The position numbers were made by a program, and so were the translations under genes. A DNA stretch of 18,646 bases. Origin: Gammaproteobacteria bacterium. Its GTDB lineage: Bacteria > Pseudomonadota > Gammaproteobacteria > Pseudomonadales > Azotimanducaceae_A. Numbering within the stretch: the first letter of the stretch is position 1; each line of letters starts with the position of its first letter. Location: contig JAPPKV010000115.1 of assembly GCA_028819775.1 (NCBI GenBank), forward strand, positions 1 to 18,646, in the 5' to 3' direction. The notes under the pieces were generated by a model. The model did no database searches and had not been told where the DNA came from. It saw only the letters and a program-made list of their open reading frames with translations. This document shows positions 14,629 through 18,646 of this stretch, piece by piece.

Positions 14629-15935
14629 GAAACACCCCGTCTCAAGTGATCATTGTCGACAACGACCAGGACCATCTTCGCGCCATCGTCGATACGTTCC
14701 ACCTCTATGGTGTGGCCTGCCTTGGCATTCGTTACGACCCAGAGACCGGGCTCACACCGTCCCACTTTCGCGCGGTTCGGTTTCTCTTCCTTGACCTTCA
14801 TCTACTCGCTACAGCAACATACGGAGGACGCGAGCACTACGCGCATTTGGCGCAGCTCTTGACCGACAACATTAGCGTCGACGGTGGTCCGTTTACCTTG
14901 ATCTTGTGGACGAATTTCGATGACCAAGTGGACGGTCTCATCAGCTATCTCGACACCACCCAAGAGTTACCTGCACATGCCCGCCCCGCGGCTATCGGAC
15001 GCCTCGCAAAGGACCGGTTCCTTGACGAGAGCGAGCGGGTTGGCGATCACGAGGCGCTCATGAGGGAAGTTGATGAAGCGCTGGCGCTGGCGCCGCAGGT
15101 CTCCGCTCTGTTCTCTTGGGAGAGGGGCGTACAAGTTGCGGGCCGCTCAACGCTTGCATCCGTCGTTAGCCTGGTACCGGAAGAGAAGAGAACCTCTAGT
15201 GAGTTTCCTTCTGCGGTTGACGTCGCACTCAGTCGCCTAGCCATCGCCGCCGTTGGCAAAGGGAATGTGGCGAAAGATCCCCGCGCGGCAGTCAACGCGT
15301 CGCTGGTGCCGATTCTGGCTGACAAGGTCTCCAGCCAACACGTTGCGCCGGATGACGATGTGTGGGGCAACGCAGTTACCGCGACGAAGGTTCCACCACT
15401 GCCTCGAACAGAAGCTGCGATCGTCAACCGAATGCTGCACGTGGCACTGCCGGAGAGTGAGAAGATTCTCGCAAGCGACTGGGGTGCTGTTGTTAGTCTG
15501 CCACTTGATTGGAACGACGACGACGCAATGAGTATGCGTTTCGGCCTAAACGGTGCGGAGCTTTTCTCTACGCATTTCAAAGTTCCTCCCGGTGTTCAGA
15601 GCCAGTGCAGTCCAAAGCTGGTCCGCATCGGCGCTCCGTGCGACTATGCGCAGAGACGACCTGGCCCAATTCCCTATCTCCTCGCTCTTGTGGTACCAGG
15701 CGATGCGTCTAGCACAGGCGCACGCCCAGACGCGATCTGGTGCTCTCCCCCCTTGTCACTCGATCCCGGTGGTTCTCAGCGCTTGCTAGTCAGTGCGATG
15801 TTCCCCTGGACGGCAACCAGAGAGGAAGCAAGGCAGTGGTGTGTGGAGTGCAGGCTACGGGAGCAGTTGCTCATGCAGCTCATCCACTCGGTCGGTACGT
15901 ACGGCACTCGGCCCGGGCATATAGCCGTCTACTAA
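14625..15935 (+). CDS. Receiver-domain protein with uncharacterised C-terminal domain
   Basis: This 436-residue protein begins with a response-regulator receiver domain: acidic pocket VDND (D12, D14), likely phosphoacceptor D57 in FLFLDLHLL, T96 in LILWTNFDD, and K129 in IGRLAKD. Residues ~150-436 form a domain I cannot name. It has conserved-looking patches RIGAPCDYAQRRPGPIPYLL (C339, D340) and a C-terminal RLREQLLMQLIHSVGTYGTR. No helix-turn-helix or nuclease motif is evident. Its ATG lies within the stop of the dual-GHKL gene, so the two are almost surely cotranslated as a kinase-like/receiver pair. The most plausible role is output or effector of that ATPase; transcriptional control and direct effector function both remain open. 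It is convergent with the methyltransferase gene. Confidence 0.82.
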   Translation: MRNTPSQVIIVDNDQDHLRAIVDTFHLYGVACLGIRYDPETGLTPSHFRAVRFLFLDLHLLATATYGGREHYAHLAQLLTDNISVDGGPFTLILWTNFDDQVDGLISYLDTTQELPAHARPAAIGRLAKDRFLDESERVGDHEALMREVDEALALAPQVSALFSWERGVQVAGRSTLASVVSLVPEEKRTSSEFPSAVDVALSRLAIAAVGKGNVAKDPRAAVNASLVPILADKVSSQHVAPDDDVWGNAVTATKVPPLPRTEAAIVNRMLHVALPESEKILASDWGAVVSLPLDWNDDDAMSMRFGLNGAELFSTHFKVPPGVQSQCSPKLVRIGAPCDYAQRRPGPIPYLLALVVPGDASSTGARPDAIWCSPPLSLDPGGSQRLLVSAMFPWTATREEARQWCVECRLREQLLMQLIHSVGTYGTRPGHIAVY

Positions 15936-16021
15936 CAGCATTTCTTGCGACCACTAGCTCTCGGGCTTACTGGACGGCGGGCCTCGCGTTGCCAAGCATG
16001 GACTGAGTGAAGCTTATTGGG

Positions 16022-17620
16022 TCAGCCTAGGTCTCCTACGCGGACTCGGCGTCGCGCTCTGCGATAGGTCCGACTCTGATACTCAAAGACCTGCGCAACC
16101 TGTAACGCAATCTGCCGAGCAAGATATGGCGGCACAGCGTTGCCGACCTGGACGTATTGCTGCGTGCGCCTCCCTTCGAAGAAGTAATTGTCAGGGAATG
16201 TCTGAAGGCGCGCTGCCTCCCGGACGGTGAGACTTCGACATTGGCGTGGGTCAGGATGAATGAAGTAGTGCCCGTCCTTGGATAAATGGCTGGTGATCGT
16301 GGCAGACGGGCCATCGGGGAGTTGTACGCGAAACCGATCCGTAAATTTGTTGGAGTTCCAGTTTGCGTGTTTTGGTGCGAGCGCGACGGGGAAATCAGCT
16401 GCCCTTGGCGACCTGCGGAACGCATATGAGAAGGCTTGGGCAAACAGGTAACGGGTCAGGTCCGCGGGTATGTGCCCCCTTGTCTCATTGTTCGGAAGTC
16501 GCGTGAGCTTGGGGTCAGATAGCCAGTTACGAAGGTCCACAGGGCACGAGTCTCCGATCGCTGTCCCACCGGCTCCACCAACATATGGCAACGGTGTGCC
16601 TTGAGTGGACGTGAAGGCTCTGCCAAGAGCACGTAGGAAACGAGTGTCCTCTTCCCGTCCCATCGACGGCCTGTGGTGTAACACACTCTCGTACGCTGCG
16701 CGGAGTGCACACTGCCAAGTCACGCCACAATCCGAGCGGCTTAGCCTGCTGCGGAGTAGAGGCATGTTGCCAATCACATCATCGACATCTGGTACGGGTT
16801 CAATTGGATCAAGCCTAGGCAGAAACTCGATTGGTAGCGCTGCCGCGATGTCTCGGCGTATACAGACCACGAACACGCGGTGTCGTGTCTGAGGCACACC
16901 ATGTACTTCGGCACGTACAAGGAAATCCTTGGGCCTTAGACCATCATGCCATGACTTGCCGGACGCTTCGGAAGCAAGTCCGAACAGAAAGTACTGACCC
17001 GTCCCCCCGGCGTTCCGAAGGGACTCCATGACCACTGGGAAGACGGGCTCGCCGTTGTGTCGCGCCGACAGGATGCCCTTTACGTTCTCCATGACTGCTA
17101 CCGCGGGTCGAAACAGCCGAAGCGCAGTCGCATACTCCAAATACAACGACTGTCGCGCGTCCTTATCAGCGTCGTATTCGGGTATGCCGGCATTGCGTGC
17201 CCGACCCACCAAAGAGTAGGACTGGCATGGCGGTCCCCCGAGCAGGAGCGTTCTTCCGCCGTATGCGTTCCGCATCTTGCGGGCTCGCCTCCGGAGGAAT
17301 GAAGTCGCCTCAGGTGTGCCGAGCCTGAGGCGCCGTGTCTCGTTACAGGCCTTCCGCCACTGCCTAGGATAGAGCGCTTCCCAATCGGGTTCTTTTGGGG
17401 CGATTCCGTTGAGGAACCCGTAATACTCCCGGGGCAACTCAGATCTAAAGTGCCTAAGGAAAGCCCTCAACCTCAGCGTACGGTACGCAGCGGCGTCGGT
17501 CTCAACTGAAAGCTCAACCCGAAACTGGCGGCGGTTCGCGGAGCTGCGAAGAGAGGCAAAACCTTCTGCGAGCCCCCCAGGGCCCGAGAAAAGGTCGACT
17601 GTCGGAACCGGAAGCATCAC
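16022..17620 (-). CDS. DNA (cytosine-5-)-methyltransferase
   Basis: This 532-residue protein carries the full C5-methylase motif set. Motif I is TVDLFSGPGGLAEGF (SAM binding) and motif IV is GGPPCQSYS with catalytic C132. Motif VI is MENVKG (~177-182) and motif VIII is QTRHRVFVV (~244). A variable target-recognition region covers roughly 260-440. Motif IX is REAARLQTFPDNYFFEG, and motif X is QYVQVGNAVPPYLARQ. It transfers a methyl group from SAM to C5 of cytosine in a specific site, which cannot be predicted here. The start is GTG 17620 or, more simply, ATG 17617; both give the same fold and no strong ribosome site is seen. An insertion-like stretch (~60-120) between motifs I and IV makes it longer than Dcm. 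It is divergent from vsr, the usual partner that repairs T:G mismatches arising from 5-methylcytosine deamination. Confidence 0.97.
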   Translation of the reverse strand: MMLPVPTVDLFSGPGGLAEGFASLRSSANRRQFRVELSVETDAAAYRTLRLRAFLRHFRSELPREYYGFLNGIAPKEPDWEALYPRQWRKACNETRRLRLGTPEATSFLRRRARKMRNAYGGRTLLLGGPPCQSYSLVGRARNAGIPEYDADKDARQSLYLEYATALRLFRPAVAVMENVKGILSARHNGEPVFPVVMESLRNAGGTGQYFLFGLASEASGKSWHDGLRPKDFLVRAEVHGVPQTRHRVFVVCIRRDIAAALPIEFLPRLDPIEPVPDVDDVIGNMPLLRSRLSRSDCGVTWQCALRAAYESVLHHRPSMGREEDTRFLRALGRAFTSTQGTPLPYVGGAGGTAIGDSCPVDLRNWLSDPKLTRLPNNETRGHIPADLTRYLFAQAFSYAFRRSPRAADFPVALAPKHANWNSNKFTDRFRVQLPDGPSATITSHLSKDGHYFIHPDPRQCRSLTVREAARLQTFPDNYFFEGRRTQQYVQVGNAVPPYLARQIALQVAQVFEYQSRTYRRARRRVRVGDLG

Positions 17621-17863
17621 GGCTTCGGTCTCAGGAAGGCGGCGCTACTCCGATCGCAGGCCATCCCACGGGCCGACGACGATGCCGTCGCTCGATTGAG
17701 AGTACTATGGCGCACTAACCCGACCCGCAAGTGCCGGCCATCACGCCGGAGCGGTGCCACGCCTCGCTAGCCTGCCGTCGGCACACTGAGCCACCGTCCC
17801 TGAAAGCGGTGTGAAACCGACAGTTGAGAGGATCACACGTCGCGAACCCGCGGAAGGATACCG
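17621..17863. promoter_or_regulatory. Divergent promoter region, methyltransferase/vsr
   Basis: A 243-bp gap separates the two divergent starts and must hold both promoters. A TTGAGA around 17696 and a TATGGC nearby are weak matches at poor spacing. I see no clear operator or gene. Confidence 0.4.
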
Positions 17864-18373
17864 ATGGCTGACATCGTAGACAAGGTAACGCGGTCTCGGA
17901 TGATGGCGAAGATCCGTTCCCGAAACACGGGGCCTGAGGTCGCTCTCCGCCGGGCACTGCACGCAGTCGGTGTTAGGTTCAGAATCCATGCGGCCCTGCC
18001 TGGAACACCGGACCTTGCCTTTCGACGCTACGGAGCCGTCTGTTTCGTGCATGGCTGCTTTTGGCATCGTCACCGCCGGTGTCCCCTAGCGACCACGCCA
18101 TCTACCCGACCCGAGTTCTGGCAGGCCAAGTTCGATGGCAACGTTCAGCGGGATCGCCTCTCCAAGCAGGAGCTGCTCAAGGCTGGCTGGCGTGTGGCAG
18201 TTGTCTGGGAATGTGCGCTGACCCCGGACCGGATCTCCGACACCGTGCACGCTCTTCACCTGTGGCTTCGTAGTAGCAGTGAGCAGAACTTCGAAACCGG
18301 GGCGATAGTTGCCGAGCCCATCGGGGACAACCCTTTTCGGGAGCGGAGCTGCGGCCCCAAGCAACCAAGCTAA
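17864..18373 (+). CDS. vsr: Very short patch repair (Vsr) endonuclease
   Basis: This 169-residue protein matches Vsr throughout: MMAKIRSRNTGPE, the PGTPDLAF strand with catalytic D50, FVHGCFWHRHRRC with H63, H68 and zinc ligands C65, H70 and C73, EFWQAKFDGNVQRD, and GWRVAVVWECAL with zinc ligand C117. These correspond closely to D51, H64, H69, C66, H71, C73 and C117 of E. coli Vsr. One residue is inserted in the HxxC loop. Vsr nicks 5' of T in T:G mismatches formed by deamination of 5-methylcytosine. The C-terminal ~30 residues extend beyond the usual length. The start at ATG 17864 has GGAAGGA upstream. Its place beside the C5-methylase is the expected pairing; in MORC-type restriction loci the two accompany a GHKL ATPase. 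Confidence 0.95.
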   Translation: MADIVDKVTRSRMMAKIRSRNTGPEVALRRALHAVGVRFRIHAALPGTPDLAFRRYGAVCFVHGCFWHRHRRCPLATTPSTRPEFWQAKFDGNVQRDRLSKQELLKAGWRVAVVWECALTPDRISDTVHALHLWLRSSSEQNFETGAIVAEPIGDNPFRERSCGPKQPS

Positions 18374-18591
18374 CTGTGGGCAGGTTCGCACTCGAATCCC
18401 GCCGGCAGCGAGAAAGCGAAGCGCGCGACTCACGTCGACCGGCGATGCGTTCCTAGCCCTGCGGGCCGCGCTGCCGACCGGCGGTGCAAGCCGTCTCCGC
18501 CATCCGTTAGCGATACGTAACTTCACTGCACCGTGGACGACGATGCCGGTCTACAGACGGGCGGTCCCGAACGTCGGCGTCGTCCTGCAAC
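18374..18591. other. Gap between vsr and ssrA, possible island junction
   Basis: About 218 bp lie between the vsr stop and the tmRNA 3' end. I see no gene or clear terminator in it. If the island inserted at ssrA, the junction should fall at or near 18592, but no second copy of the tmRNA end is visible in this window. Confidence 0.35.
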
Positions 18592-18646
18592 TGGTGGAGG
18601 CGGCGGGAATCGAACCCGCGTCCGAAAGCCTTCGACAACGACGTCT
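18592..18646 (-). ncRNA. ssrA: tmRNA, 3' end (partial)
   Basis: On the minus strand the last 55 bases read as a tmRNA 3' end: TTTCGGACGCGGGTTCGATT, then CCCGCCGCCTCCACCA. The T-arm GCGGG/CCCGC and the encoded CCA (complement at 18592-18594) are clear. The TTTCGGACGCGGGTTC block matches the E. coli tmRNA tail. tmRNA rescues stalled ribosomes by trans-translation. The gene continues past the window edge. A tRNA is less likely because the bases 5' of the T-arm fit the tmRNA P2 stem rather than an anticodon arm. The 3' end of ssrA is a frequent integrase target. Confidence 0.83.

Noticed and set aside
4199..17620. Class 2 DISARM system (helicase plus C5-methylase)
   Set aside because: No separate DrmB-type DUF1998 protein, no phospholipase-like DrmC and no DrmE are seen; the methylase belongs to a different, vsr-linked block.
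18592..18646. Ordinary tRNA gene
   Set aside because: The T-arm and CCA would fit, but the preceding bases match the tmRNA tail (TTTCGGACGCGGG) and not an anticodon arm.

Overview
The window is a high-GC bacterial segment. It ends, on the minus strand, in the 3' end of a tmRNA gene (ssrA, 18592 to the edge), which is a classic insertion site for genomic islands. Nothing in the sequence fixes the species. The GC richness, GTG/TTG starts and proline-rich proteins would fit several high-GC phyla, so I make no taxonomic claim. The first ~110 bases are homopolymer-rich and look like a poor contig edge. The right part (about 12.0-18.4 kb) reads visibly less GC-rich than the left part, which suggests two separately acquired blocks.

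Left block (1-4.2 kb). Two arrays of a 53/54-bp repeat carrying paired GGTCGATA cores flank a HicB-type antitoxin gene and a decayed hicA toxin gene (one-base frameshift, no normal start codon). The second array stops at the 3' end of a minus-strand gene for a 367-residue protein with a basic helical N-terminus, a disordered Pro/Ser/Glu linker and a C-terminal winged-helix domain. A lone repeat copy and an AT-rich palindrome lie upstream of that gene. Next come a small coiled-coil, membrane-anchored protein gene with a strong hairpin in its leader, and a gene-poor stretch with REP-like hairpins and a possible coding remnant.

Middle block (4.2-11.5 kb, minus strand, probably one operon read right to left). 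In order it holds a 74-residue ORF, a 50-residue membrane microprotein overlapping it by ATGA, a 799-residue protein (amphipathic basic N-terminus, about 150 residues of Pro-Glu repeats, then a large beta-rich region), and a 1417-residue SF2 DEAH helicase with zinc-binding cysteines and a DUF1998/MZB-type C-terminus. Helicases of this architecture are the core of anti-phage systems such as Druantia and relate to MrfA. The partner proteins here are not recognised, so this is the best candidate for an undescribed, perhaps membrane-tethered, defence module.

Right block (12.0-18.4 kb). A small winged-helix protein, a protein with two different GHKL ATPase domains (MORC/MutL/Hsp90-like at the N-terminus, histidine-kinase-like at the C-terminus) and an overlapping receiver-domain protein are on the plus strand. 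They face a convergent C5-cytosine DNA methyltransferase, which is divergent from a Vsr mismatch endonuclease. MTase, Vsr and a MutL/MORC-like ATPase are the known signature of an unusual restriction-modification class. Here the usual Z1 helicase and restriction nuclease are not visible, and a phosphorelay-like kinase/receiver pair takes their place. Together with the HicBA relic and the ssrA end, the window reads as a defence island.
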